NCBI GenBank assembly: GCA_964566025.1 | Contig: CAZMHF010000009.1 | Coordinates: 1-47,875 of the forward strand | Source: RGIG8306 sp964566025 | Lineage (GTDB): Bacteria > Bacillota > Clostridia > Lachnospirales > Lachnospiraceae | Length of the DNA stretch: 47,875 nt | Reading direction: 5' to 3' | In this document: piece after piece, positions 24,475 through 33,012 of the stretch | How the letters are laid out: every line of letters starts with the position of its first letter | How positions within the stretch are numbered: position 1 is the first letter of the stretch | The notes under the pieces: generated by a model | Seen by the model: the letters and a program-made list of their open reading frames with translations, nothing else | Database searches by the model: none | What the model was told of the DNA's origin: nothing | Made by a program: the position numbers and the translations under genes

Positions 24475-26193
24475 ATGAGTTATTTAGAAAATTACAAAGA
24501 ATGGTGCGAAAATCCTTATTTTGATGAGGAAACAAAAAAAGAATTGTTGGGCATTGCACAACAAGAGGATGAAATTAAAGATCGTTTTTACAAGAGTTTG
24601 GAGTTTGGAACAGGTGGACTTCGTGGTGTTATTGGTGCGGGAACAAACCGTATGAATTTTTATACCGTTCGTAAAGCGACACAAGGCTTGGCAAATGTTA
24701 TCCTAAAAGAAAATGGACAGGATATGGGAGTTGCCATTGCCTTTGATTCAAGAAATCAATCGCCTGAATTTGCAAATGAAGCAGCATGTTGTTTGGCAGC
24801 GAATGGCATTAAGGCGTATGTGTTTGAATCCTTGCGTCCAACGCCAGAACTATCGTTTGCTGTACGTGAATTAGGCTGTAAGGCAGGTATTGTTATTACG
24901 GCTAGTCACAACCCACCAGAATACAATGGCTATAAAGTGTATTGGGAAGATGGCGCACAAATTACATACCCTAAAGATGATATTATTATTAGCGAAGTAA
25001 ATTCCATAAATGATTATGCAACGGTAAAAACAATGTCTGCGCAAGAAGCAAAAGAAAAAGGTCTTTATACGATTATTGGTCAAGAAATGGACGATAAGTA
25101 TATGGCAGAGCTTAAAAAACTTGTGCTAAGACCAGATGCCATCAAGGCAGTTGCAAAAGATATCAAAATTGTGTATACACCATTATACGGAACAGGAAAT
25201 GTTCCTGTTCAACGAATCCTAAAAGAACTTGGTTTTGAAAATGTGTATGTTGTTAAGGAGCAAGAGCTTCCAGATGCCACATTCCCTACCGTTAGTTATC
25301 CAAATCCAGAAGATCCAAAAGCATTTGCATTGGCATTAAAACTTGCAAAAGAAGTAGATGCGGATATTATTTTGGCAACGGATCCAGATGCCGATCGCCT
25401 TGGTGTATATGCAAAGGATTCAAAAACAAATGAATACATGCCATTTACGGGAAATATGTCTGGTATGCTTATTTGCGAGTACAATTTAGCAACGAAAAAA
25501 GAGCTTGGTATTTTGCCAGCAAATGGTGCCGTTGTAACGACCATCGTATCAAGCAATATGGCGTTAGCTGTTGCAAAAGCGTATGGTATGAAGTATATCG
25601 AAACCTTGACGGGATTTAAGTATATTGGAGAACAAATTAAATTCTTCAAAGAGCAACAATCGTATGAATACCAATTTGGTTTTGAAGAAAGCTATGGTTG
25701 TCTAATTGGTACACATGCTAGAGATAAGGATGCGGTTGTAGCCGTTATGGCACTTTGTGAAGCGGCAGCATATTATATGACACAAGGAAAAACCTTATGT
25801 GATCAAATGGATGCGATTTACGAAACATACGGTTACTATAAAGAAGCATTAGTGACAATTACCTTAAAAGGTATTGAGGGCGCTGCAAAAATTCAAGAAA
25901 TGCTAAATACGCTTCGCCAAAATCCACCAAAAGAAGTAGCGAATATTCCACTTGTTGAATTTAGAGATTATGAATATGACAAGGTAGTGAACGCAAAGAG
26001 TGGTGAAGTCACAAAAACAGGATTGCCAAAATCCAATGTATTGTATTTTGAGCTAGAAGATGATGCGTGGTTCTGCGCAAGACCATCTGGTACAGAGCCT
26101 AAAATCAAATATTATGTTGGTATTAAAGGCAAAACACAAAAGGATAGCGAAGACAAGCTTAAAGCATTGCTAGAAGCAGTTGAGAAACTATAA
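24475..26193 (+). CDS. Phosphoglucomutase/phosphomannomutase (alpha-phosphohexomutase)
   Basis: 572 residues, the long PgcA-like form. GTGGLRGVIGAGTNRMN is near the start, and the phosphoserine loop is TASHNPPEYNGYKVYW (Ser144). The metal loop is DPDADRLG (from about 303), sugar binding is GFEESYGCLIG, and the C-terminal phosphate loop is RPSGTEPKIKYY. It interconverts hexose 1- and 6-phosphates. Placed after the mannan genes, it would turn mannose 1-phosphate from the GH130 enzymes into mannose 6-phosphate for glycolysis, and may serve glucose phosphates too. No convincing promoter was seen directly upstream, so it may be read through from the operon across the hairpin element. Confidence 0.92.
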   Translation: MSYLENYKEWCENPYFDEETKKELLGIAQQEDEIKDRFYKSLEFGTGGLRGVIGAGTNRMNFYTVRKATQGLANVILKENGQDMGVAIAFDSRNQSPEFANEAACCLAANGIKAYVFESLRPTPELSFAVRELGCKAGIVITASHNPPEYNGYKVYWEDGAQITYPKDDIIISEVNSINDYATVKTMSAQEAKEKGLYTIIGQEMDDKYMAELKKLVLRPDAIKAVAKDIKIVYTPLYGTGNVPVQRILKELGFENVYVVKEQELPDATFPTVSYPNPEDPKAFALALKLAKEVDADIILATDPDADRLGVYAKDSKTNEYMPFTGNMSGMLICEYNLATKKELGILPANGAVVTTIVSSNMALAVAKAYGMKYIETLTGFKYIGEQIKFFKEQQSYEYQFGFEESYGCLIGTHARDKDAVVAVMALCEAAAYYMTQGKTLCDQMDAIYETYGYYKEALVTITLKGIEGAAKIQEMLNTLRQNPPKEVANIPLVEFRDYEYDKVVNAKSGEVTKTGLPKSNVLYFELEDDAWFCARPSGTEPKIKYYVGIKGKTQKDSEDKLKALLEAVEKL

Positions 26194-26198
26194 AAAGA

Positions 26199-26312
26199 TT
26201 GTTATTCTTTATTGGATTGTGCAACAAAGAAGAGCGCTCGCAACTAGGACGTATCGGAGTCGTTGGTGGCATTATAGCGATAGTAGGAACGATAGGATTT
26301 CAAATGGGTTAA
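26199..26312 (+). CDS. Possible 37-aa membrane peptide or gene remnant
   Basis: A frame from TTG 26199 to TAA 26310-26312 reads with a short charged segment (CNKEERSQLGR) followed by a convincing hydrophobic helix (IGVVGGIIAIVGTIGF). There is no ATG and no ribosome site. It may therefore be the tail of a lost membrane-protein gene rather than a live small gene. The stop falls on the left edge of hairpin element copy B. Confidence 0.3.
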   Translation: MLFFIGLCNKEERSQLGRIGVVGGIIAIVGTIGFQMG

Positions 26313-26359
26313 CCTCCTACTGAGATAGCAGCGAAGCGGATTTCGAGTATCCGAATTGA
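26311..26359 (+). repeat. Interspersed hairpin element, copy B
   Basis: aacctcctactgagat, agcagcgaagc, then cggat-ttcgagt-atccg and aattga. Its left half matches the middle of copies A and D and its right half matches the tail of A and all of C. It is as if the two central hairpins of copy A were deleted. It abuts the terminator at 26361. Confidence 0.75.
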
Positions 26360-26360
26360 T

Positions 26361-26394
26361 ATTAAAAAGAGGCGTTACGACGCCTCTTTTTAAT
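26361..26394. terminator. Bidirectional terminator with UACG tetraloop
   Basis: attaaaaagaggcgt-tacg-acgcctctttttaat, a perfect 15-bp stem. It serves the plus-strand mutase gene and the minus-strand DUF2339 gene. Confidence 0.93.
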
Positions 26395-26442
26395 GAAAAA
26401 ATTTATGAAAGATAGAGAAAAGATGGGTAGAATCGAAGAGCA

Positions 26443-28713
26443 TTAGTGTGAATGTTCTTCTTGTTCTTCTTCTTTAAGTTTTTTATCGAACTTTGCATAT
26501 ATAGCACTAATAATAAAGCAAATGATACCAGCAAGAATCATAGCAACGAAGCGTAAAATCGTATCAACGAATGCAATGTCAATAAGTGCAAGCTTCAATA
26601 CACATAGGATAGTCAATATCAAGCCATATGTGCGCAAATGCTTTCCCTTTAATATAAAGCCTCCGATAATACAAAGTAGAGCAGTTAGCATACAAATAAT
26701 GCTAATAATGAAATTCTCACGAACACCAAAGGCATGAAAAACAGATAAGGTAATGAGCGTGAATTTAATCGCTGTGAACAATTGCTCTTTGCGTATCGTT
26801 CTGTTTTGAATATGTTGTGACAAACGCATAAAGGCTAATATGATAACAAGGACTCCGATAAGAAGTTTGATGATTGGTGAGTTATTTGAATGATTTAGAA
26901 TCGTTAATCCAAACAACAAAACGTAGCCTTCGTTGATATACAGTACAGTTTTTAGCGACTGTTCAATAGTAGCGTACCAAATAATATAGGCAAGAATACT
27001 AACAAGAAGCTGTGCAATAAGCGTTTGCGTGTTAAAACCATTGAAAATAGGGAAGAAACAAAATTGTAATATCGTTATACCAGCAATAGCATAAGGTGCA
27101 AAATGAAAACGTGTTATCTTTTGCTGAACCCATAAAAAGATCATAAGGCCAAATAAAACGGTGGCAGTAAGTAGGACAGGAAGAAATACACCATGGAATC
27201 GTTGAATTTCAAAAAGATTATAAAACAGTGCAATGAAAACCTCGATACCAAACGAAATATTTGCAAAAACGATAAATTCGTTTGCGTGATATAAGTAATA
27301 AAAAATGATTAGTAAGAAACCAAATAACAAGAAAAATGGTACAACTATCTTAATCATTTGTAAGGAATTTGTTTCGATGTCGATAATCGTTTTGATGAAA
27401 AGGAACAACAATACGGTTGGTACGGTGATCAGCGTGTTTGCCATCAATAGAGGCTTTTTAAATGTTAAAATTTTTGCTTTCATTAAGGAAAGAACCATAT
27501 GAATAATAATAATGAAAACTCCAATTAATAATATGTAGCCTAATCGAGATATGCGTTGTGTAGAAGGAAGCTGATAATAAAATGGTATGATAATTTGTGT
27601 AGTTAATGCCGTTACCCAAATGATCGTGTTGAAAATTTGCAAAAGAACACTTGAATGCTCAAGGTGTGTATTTGCAGAAGTAACCATGTAATTAAACGTG
27701 CTAAGTAAAAGAAATTGCAAAATAAATGCGCCAAGAATGACAGCAAGTGGAAGGACTGGCGTGCTAGTTCTTAGCAACGAAGGGAAAAATGCGCCAATCA
27801 TAACAAAACCTTCGATAAGGCATAAAAATTGCGTTAATAATAGTCCAAATAAGTAGGTCTTTTTGGTAAAAAAGAGATTGGACACGAGAAGAACAATAAT
27901 CGTAATTAATTGGTATAAAAGAACAAAGCCAAAATGCGAATCTGTCAAGGTTGCAAACGCATAAATACAATTGATAATAACGCCAAAATGCGCTATATAA
28001 CTAAGTGCAGGATGATTAATTAGCTTAGATAAAAACAAGGAAGCAATCACCCAAATAAGAACACATGACATAGCAACGGCATCATTTAGTAGTCCGAAAA
28101 ATATATGAATAATGAAAATCGTAATAAACAGTGAGCCAGTTCCACACCCCGCTAGAGAAATGGAAAAAGGGTTTGGGTATTTTATAGCTAGGAATACACC
28201 AACGCCAGTAATGGCTACGCTAATGGTGATTAAAAATAGGCCTTTTAATTCGCTTGATAGTCCTTGATAAGCAAGTGTGCCGAGAAATAATAGTCCTATA
28301 AAAACTAAAAGTGATGCAAGAATGGCAATCACTTTTCCTCCGACTAATTGCTCCAATGTGCCCTTCGTATTTGGCGTATGAATCGGCAACGATTTTTGTG
28401 GTGGACGATTTGGCGGCATCATAGTAGGCGCAGGAGGGCGTGGTGGAAGAGGACGCGATGGAATCCCTTTTGCAAATGGTTGGGAAACCATACTTGCAGA
28501 AGAAGGAATCTCTGGAGTGAGCGACTCTTTTGAATCGGATTGCTCATAAGAAACAGCGTCATTTGGAGATTCTTTTGTGCGTTCGTGTCGTTGTATAGTT
28601 TGCTTAAATAGTGAAAATCGCCATTCAAGATCTTGGATTTTTTGTTGGAGTTTTTGGATGGTCACAAATAAATATATCGTGCAACCAATTAGACATAAGC
28701 ATAATAATTCCAT
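26443..28713 (-). CDS. DUF2339 polytopic membrane protein
   Basis: 756 residues. An N-terminal membrane anchor (1-20) precedes a coiled coil (IQKLQQKIQDLEWRFSLFKQ), a Pro-rich linker (SRPLPPRPPAPTMMPPNRPP) and then VGGKVIAILASLLVFIGLLFL, the usual entry into a run of about twenty or more hydrophobic segments. It ends in an acidic, His-containing tail. This is the DUF2339 architecture, whose function is unknown. The frame extends to 28866, but that extension runs through the trp T-box leader and promoter. The ATG at 28713 follows gaggaggtg and is clearly the start. It is divergent from the trp operon. Confidence 0.88.
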   Translation of the reverse strand: MELLCLCLIGCTIYLFVTIQKLQQKIQDLEWRFSLFKQTIQRHERTKESPNDAVSYEQSDSKESLTPEIPSSASMVSQPFAKGIPSRPLPPRPPAPTMMPPNRPPQKSLPIHTPNTKGTLEQLVGGKVIAILASLLVFIGLLFLGTLAYQGLSSELKGLFLITISVAITGVGVFLAIKYPNPFSISLAGCGTGSLFITIFIIHIFFGLLNDAVAMSCVLIWVIASLFLSKLINHPALSYIAHFGVIINCIYAFATLTDSHFGFVLLYQLITIIVLLVSNLFFTKKTYLFGLLLTQFLCLIEGFVMIGAFFPSLLRTSTPVLPLAVILGAFILQFLLLSTFNYMVTSANTHLEHSSVLLQIFNTIIWVTALTTQIIIPFYYQLPSTQRISRLGYILLIGVFIIIIHMVLSLMKAKILTFKKPLLMANTLITVPTVLLFLFIKTIIDIETNSLQMIKIVVPFFLLFGFLLIIFYYLYHANEFIVFANISFGIEVFIALFYNLFEIQRFHGVFLPVLLTATVLFGLMIFLWVQQKITRFHFAPYAIAGITILQFCFFPIFNGFNTQTLIAQLLVSILAYIIWYATIEQSLKTVLYINEGYVLLFGLTILNHSNNSPIIKLLIGVLVIILAFMRLSQHIQNRTIRKEQLFTAIKFTLITLSVFHAFGVRENFIISIICMLTALLCIIGGFILKGKHLRTYGLILTILCVLKLALIDIAFVDTILRFVAMILAGIICFIISAIYAKFDKKLKEEEQEEHSH

Positions 28714-28782
28714 TCCGAACACCTCCTCAGTAATACGATAATAGTACACTAAAAGTGGTATATTGGCAAGAAAAAAAAACAC

Positions 28783-28811
28783 TTGACAACCTTTTTTAAA
28801 AGAAGTATGAT
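28783..28811 (+). promoter_or_regulatory. trp operon promoter
   Basis: TTGACA (28783-28788), 17-nt spacer, TATGAT (28806-28811). Confidence 0.85.
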
Positions 28812-28817
28812 ATGTGT

Positions 28818-29112
28818 AATTAAATAATTCAAACCGTTGAAGTGGAGATAAAAACGAATCGTGCACTTACAGAGAGTCTGGGAGGATGAGAACCAGATAG
28901 AACGCAGCTTGTTAAATGGACCACGGAGGGCATAGTCAAAAGAAGTGAGAGCTTCCGAGTATTCTATGACGTGAGAGCATACGTCAGTTGCGAGAGATAT
29001 GTTTGTATCTTAAAAAGAGCGCATCTATTATAGTATGCGAATCAAGGTGGCACCGCGTGTTGAATTTCAACCCGTCCTTGACAGTCGAAAAACTGTCGAG
29101 GGCGGTTTTTTA
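28818..29112 (+). promoter_or_regulatory. T-box leader (tryptophan-responsive riboregulator) with terminator
   Basis: The conserved T-box AAGGTGGCACCGCG is at 29044-29057. Just after it is a strong terminator (29072-29112), a 14-bp stem around cgaaaa followed by seven T. Stem I features near 28871-28920 include agagagtc and ggaggatgagaacc. The likely specifier triplet is TGG (28917-28919) in aaaTGGacc, the Trp codon. The antiterminator bulge reads UGGC, whose C would pair with discriminator G73, found in known bacterial tRNA-Trp. When tRNA-Trp is uncharged, it pairs with the leader and transcription proceeds into trpE. Confidence 0.9.
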
Positions 29113-29131
29113 GTTGAAAGGAGACTATAGT

Positions 29132-30649
29132 ATGAAAGCATTTCAATGTGTACCAGCATTTGACGAGGCAATGCATTATGTCAATCAAGAGATTTATAAG
29201 AACATACCCATAAGTAAGTCCATTATGGCAGATGAATATACACCTATTGAAGTATTAAAAATTCTCAAAAAAGCAAGTCATCATTGTTTTATCCTAGAAA
29301 GCGTAGAGGATTCAAAGAATGGGGGACGCTATACATTTCTAGGATACGATCCGAAATTAGAGATTACTTGTAAGGACTATGATTTGACCGTAAAAAGCAA
29401 AGAATTCTGCTATAAAAATCATGAAAATCCTGGACGATATATACGAAAAATTATTCGTGAAAATAAAAGTCCTATTATGAAAGAATATGAGTTGCCCTCT
29501 TTTACGGGTGGTCTAGTAGGATATTTTTCATACGATTATATTAAATACGCACAACCGCATTTGACATTGGATGCACTAGATGAAGAAAATTTCAATGATG
29601 TTGACTTGATGCTATTTGACAAGGTTATTGCCTTTGATAATTTAAAACAACAAATTATCTTCATTGTAAATGCCAAAACTGAAAATTTTGAAATTAACTA
29701 TCAGAGGGCGCTTGCTGATTTAGAAAAAATGGAACAACTGATAGTGCATGGAAAAAAAGAAGAAGTACAACCGCTTCAAATAACAACACCTTTTAAGGAA
29801 TTGTTTGAGAAAGAGCAATTTTGCCAAATGGTTCAAAAAGCACAAGCGTATATTTATGAGGGAGATATTTTTCAAGTTGTCTTATCGAATCGAATTGAAG
29901 CCAATATGAAGGGAAGTCTCCTTGATGCATATCGAATGTTGCGAATCATTAATCCGTCACCGTATATGTTTTATTTCGCAAGTGATGATATCGAACTTGC
30001 AGGTGCCTCTCCAGAAACATTGGTGAAGCTAGATAGTGGAGAGCTTTATACGTATCCATTAGCTGGAACAAGAAAGCGTGGCGAGAACAAAGAAGAAGAT
30101 GAGCGATTAGAAAAAGAACTATTGGCTGATGAAAAAGAATGTGCAGAGCATAATATGTTAGTTGATTTAGGGAGAAATGATATCGGAAAAATTAGCGACA
30201 TAGGCAGTGTATCGGTCGAAAAATATATGGAGGTCGTAAAGTTTTCACACGTTATGCATATTAGCTCACTTGTCAAAGGAAAACTTAAAAATGATCAAGA
30301 TGCCGTTGATGCGATTGATTCCATTTTGCCAGCAGGAACATTGTCAGGAGCACCAAAGTTTCGTGCCGTTGAAATTATCAACAAATTGGAGAATAACAAG
30401 CGAGGGATTTATGGTGGAGCCATTGGTTATCTTGATTTTACGGGGAATATGGACGTTTGTATCGCCATTCGATTAATGTTTGCGAAAAATCAAAAAGTAT
30501 TTATTCGCTCGGGGGCTGGCATTGTAGCTGATAGTATTCCAGAAAAAGAATATGAGGAATGTCTAAATAAAGCGAAAGCAGTGATGGTCGCGCTTCATGA
30601 AGCCTCGCATTCAACAGGAGGTGAAGACGATGCATTTGCTAATCGATAA
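29132..30649 (+). CDS. trpE: Anthranilate synthase component I
   Basis: 505 residues. The N-terminal allosteric region contains the ILES motif (in CFILESVEDS) of tryptophan-feedback-inhibited enzymes. The chorismate-binding core shows PSPYMFYF, AGASPETLVKL, PLAGTRKRG, DLGRNDIGK, LPAGTLSGAPKFRA and the C-terminal IRSGAGIVADS. It converts chorismate to anthranilate using ammonia from TrpG. A TTG at 29114 would extend the frame, but it sits inside the terminator tail and before the ribosome site aaaggag, so ATG 29132 is chosen. It is the first gene after the T-box leader. Confidence 0.97.
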   Translation: MKAFQCVPAFDEAMHYVNQEIYKNIPISKSIMADEYTPIEVLKILKKASHHCFILESVEDSKNGGRYTFLGYDPKLEITCKDYDLTVKSKEFCYKNHENPGRYIRKIIRENKSPIMKEYELPSFTGGLVGYFSYDYIKYAQPHLTLDALDEENFNDVDLMLFDKVIAFDNLKQQIIFIVNAKTENFEINYQRALADLEKMEQLIVHGKKEEVQPLQITTPFKELFEKEQFCQMVQKAQAYIYEGDIFQVVLSNRIEANMKGSLLDAYRMLRIINPSPYMFYFASDDIELAGASPETLVKLDSGELYTYPLAGTRKRGENKEEDERLEKELLADEKECAEHNMLVDLGRNDIGKISDIGSVSVEKYMEVVKFSHVMHISSLVKGKLKNDQDAVDAIDSILPAGTLSGAPKFRAVEIINKLENNKRGIYGGAIGYLDFTGNMDVCIAIRLMFAKNQKVFIRSGAGIVADSIPEKEYEECLNKAKAVMVALHEASHSTGGEDDAFANR

Positions 30650-31211
30650 TTATGATAGTTTTTCTTATAATGTATACCAACTAATTGGTGCGATTTCTCC
30701 TGAGGTTCTCGTTAAACGAAATGATGAAATAACAGTGGAAGAAATAAAGCGCCTTCAACCAGAAACCATTATTTTGTCGCCAGGGCCAGGAAGACCAATT
30801 CATGCAGGAATTTGTTTAGAAGTGATTAGAGAATGTGGTGGCAAAATCCCGATTATCGGAATCTGTTTAGGACATCAAGCCATTTGCGAAGCGTTTGGAG
30901 CAGACATATCGTATGCCAAAGAATTGATGCATGGAAAGACATCCGTTATCAATATAAAAAAGGGAAGCAAGATATTTAAAGGGCTTCCAAATGAAATACA
31001 TGTAGCGAGATATCATTCATTATCAGCTAAGACGGAAACAATGCCAAGCTGTTTGCGAGTGGTGGCTACATCAGAGGATGGCGAAATTATGGCTGTCGAA
31101 CATACAGCATATCCAATCTATGGCGTTCAATTTCATCCAGAATCGATTTTGACGCAATACGGAAGAGAGATGATGCTAAATATATTAGGACAAGGAGAAT
31201 ATGATGATTAA
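30630..31211 (+). CDS. trpG: Anthranilate synthase component II (glutamine amidotransferase)
   Basis: 193 residues, a class I amidotransferase. It has LLIDNYDSFSYN at the start, the oxyanion loop SPGPGRP, the nucleophile in GICLGHQA (Cys79), and FHPESILT with His169 and Glu171. It supplies ammonia to TrpE. It is not fused to the TrpD phosphoribosyltransferase. Its start at ATG 30630 follows aggaggtg and overlaps trpE by 20 bp, so the subunits are translationally coupled. Confidence 0.97.
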   Translation: MHLLIDNYDSFSYNVYQLIGAISPEVLVKRNDEITVEEIKRLQPETIILSPGPGRPIHAGICLEVIRECGGKIPIIGICLGHQAICEAFGADISYAKELMHGKTSVINIKKGSKIFKGLPNEIHVARYHSLSAKTETMPSCLRVVATSEDGEIMAVEHTAYPIYGVQFHPESILTQYGREMMLNILGQGEYDD

Positions 31212-32211
31212 GGAAGCGATATTAAAGGTAGCAAAAAAAGAAAATTTGAGTTTTGATGAAGCAAAAAAAGTGATGAACGAAATTATGGATGGTGAAGCAA
31301 GTGCCGTACAAATGAGCTCGTACTTGACAGCACTAAGCCTAAAGGGTGAAACGATTGATGAGATTACAGGTTCAGCAGCGGGATTGCGTGAGCATTGCGT
31401 TCGTCTATTGCACGATCAAGAAGTGCTAGAAATCGTAGGAACGGGAGGAGACGGTGCCAATTCATTCAATATCTCAACGACCTCTTCGTTTGTGATTTCG
31501 GCTGGTGGTGTGCCAGTTGCAAAACATGGAAATCGTGCAGCCTCCAGTAAATGCGGAGCAGCAGATGTGCTAGAAGCGTTAGGTGTCAACATTGCGATTG
31601 CACCAGAAAGAAGCGCTGAGTTAATTAAAGAAATCGGACTGTGCTTCTTGTTCGCACAAAATTATCATATTGCAATGAAATATGTAGCGCCTGTACGCAG
31701 AGAATTGGGGATTCGGACAATTTTCAATATTTTAGGGCCACTCGTTAATCCAGCGGGTGCAAATATGCAGGTAATGGGCGTGTATGATGAAAGGTTGGTC
31801 GAACCATTGGCTGAAGTATTGCAAAAGCTTGGTGTAAAAAATGCCATGGTTGTCTATGGACAAGATTCATTAGATGAAATTTCTATGAGCGCACCAACGA
31901 CTGTTTGTGAAGTAAGAAATGGATGGTTTAAACGTTATGTGATTGAGCCTGAACAATTTGGCTTTAAAAAATGCCAAAAAGAAGAATTGGCAGGTGGAAC
32001 ACCAGAGGAAAACGCCAAGATTACGCTGGCTATACTAAACGGCGAAAAAGGCGCAAAGCGAGATGCCGTTGTACTAAATTCGGCAGCAGCGCTGTATATT
32101 GCAGGAAAATGTGAGACATTAGAGGAAGCCGTTTGCTACGCCCAAGAGTTGATTGATAGCAAAAAAGCAAAAGAACAATTAGAAAAACTAATTGAATATA
32201 GCAATCGTTAA
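31204..32211 (+). CDS. trpD: Anthranilate phosphoribosyltransferase
   Basis: 335 residues. The PRPP loop is VGTGGDGANSFNIST, followed by KHGNRAASSKCGAADVLEALG and the anthranilate-side region VRRELGIRTIFNILGPLVNP. It attaches phosphoribose to anthranilate. Two start codons in tandem exist (31201 and 31204). The second has the better distance from aaggag. It overlaps the end of trpG. Confidence 0.96.
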   Translation: MIKEAILKVAKKENLSFDEAKKVMNEIMDGEASAVQMSSYLTALSLKGETIDEITGSAAGLREHCVRLLHDQEVLEIVGTGGDGANSFNISTTSSFVISAGGVPVAKHGNRAASSKCGAADVLEALGVNIAIAPERSAELIKEIGLCFLFAQNYHIAMKYVAPVRRELGIRTIFNILGPLVNPAGANMQVMGVYDERLVEPLAEVLQKLGVKNAMVVYGQDSLDEISMSAPTTVCEVRNGWFKRYVIEPEQFGFKKCQKEELAGGTPEENAKITLAILNGEKGAKRDAVVLNSAAALYIAGKCETLEEAVCYAQELIDSKKAKEQLEKLIEYSNR

Positions 32212-32222
32212 GAGGTAGGAAG

Positions 32223-33011
32223 ATGATTTTAGATGAAATAGCCGTTGTAACGAAAAAAAGAATTGAAAAGCAAAAAGAAATAGTATCTCTTGAGGATATA
32301 AAGAGAAAGGCGCTTTCAATGCCAAGAACCATGTATTTTCCATTTGAAAAGGCACTTCGCACAGAGGAAATGTCTTTTATATGCGAAGTGAAAAAAGCAT
32401 CTCCATCAAAAAACGTGATTGCAGAAGATTTTGATTATTGTAAAATCGCTATGGAGTATGAGAGAGCCTTTGCAAGTGCCATTTCTGTTTTGACAGAGCC
32501 GACGTATTTTCAAGGTAGCAATGCATATTTAGCCGAAATTAACAGACAAGTGTTAATTCCGACCTTGCGCAAAGATTTTACGGTAGATGAGTATATGATT
32601 TATGAAGCAAAGACCTTGCAAGCCTCCGCCATTTTATTAATATGCGCCATTCTAACGGATGATCAATTAAAACGGTATATGGAAATTGCGCATGAATTAG
32701 GGATGTCGGCTTTGGTCGAATGTCATAGCGAGGGAGAAGTTGAAAGAGCATTGAATATAGATGCGCGCATAATTGGTGTGAATAATCGAGATTTACAAAC
32801 CTTTGAAGTCGATACAAATACAAGCCTTCGTCTTCGCCACTTAGTCCCTAAGGAAAAACTATTTATTTCTGAAAGTGGTATTCAGACGGCAGAAGATGTC
32901 GCAAAACTATATGAATGTGGAGTGGATGGAGTGCTAATCGGCGAAACATTAATGCGAAGTGGTGATAAATCGAAAAAAATACGGGAACTTCGATCGGGAT
33001 GTGGAGGATGA
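32223..33011 (+). CDS. trpC: Indole-3-glycerol-phosphate synthase
   Basis: 262 residues, a TIM barrel. Visible motifs are CEVKKASPSK near the start of the barrel, RKDFTVDEY, LVECHSEGEVE, GVNNRDLQTFEVD, and ISESGIQTAEDV with LIGETLMRSGD for phosphate binding. It closes the indole ring from carboxyphenylamino-deoxyribulose phosphate. It stands alone rather than fused to TrpF, because TrpF is fused to TrpB in the next gene, one base downstream. Confidence 0.96.
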   Translation: MILDEIAVVTKKRIEKQKEIVSLEDIKRKALSMPRTMYFPFEKALRTEEMSFICEVKKASPSKNVIAEDFDYCKIAMEYERAFASAISVLTEPTYFQGSNAYLAEINRQVLIPTLRKDFTVDEYMIYEAKTLQASAILLICAILTDDQLKRYMEIAHELGMSALVECHSEGEVERALNIDARIIGVNNRDLQTFEVDTNTSLRLRHLVPKEKLFISESGIQTAEDVAKLYECGVDGVLIGETLMRSGDKSKKIRELRSGCGG

Positions 33012-33012
33012 T

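Noticed and set aside
28714..28866. N-terminal 51-residue extension of the DUF2339 protein
   Set aside because: It would cover the trp promoter and the start of the T-box leader. A strong ribosome site supports ATG 28713.
32959..33012. Longer N-terminus of the TrpF-TrpB protein overlapping trpC
   Set aside because: It encodes no TrpF-like sequence and precedes the ribosome site. ATG 33013 begins the canonical KIKLCGV.
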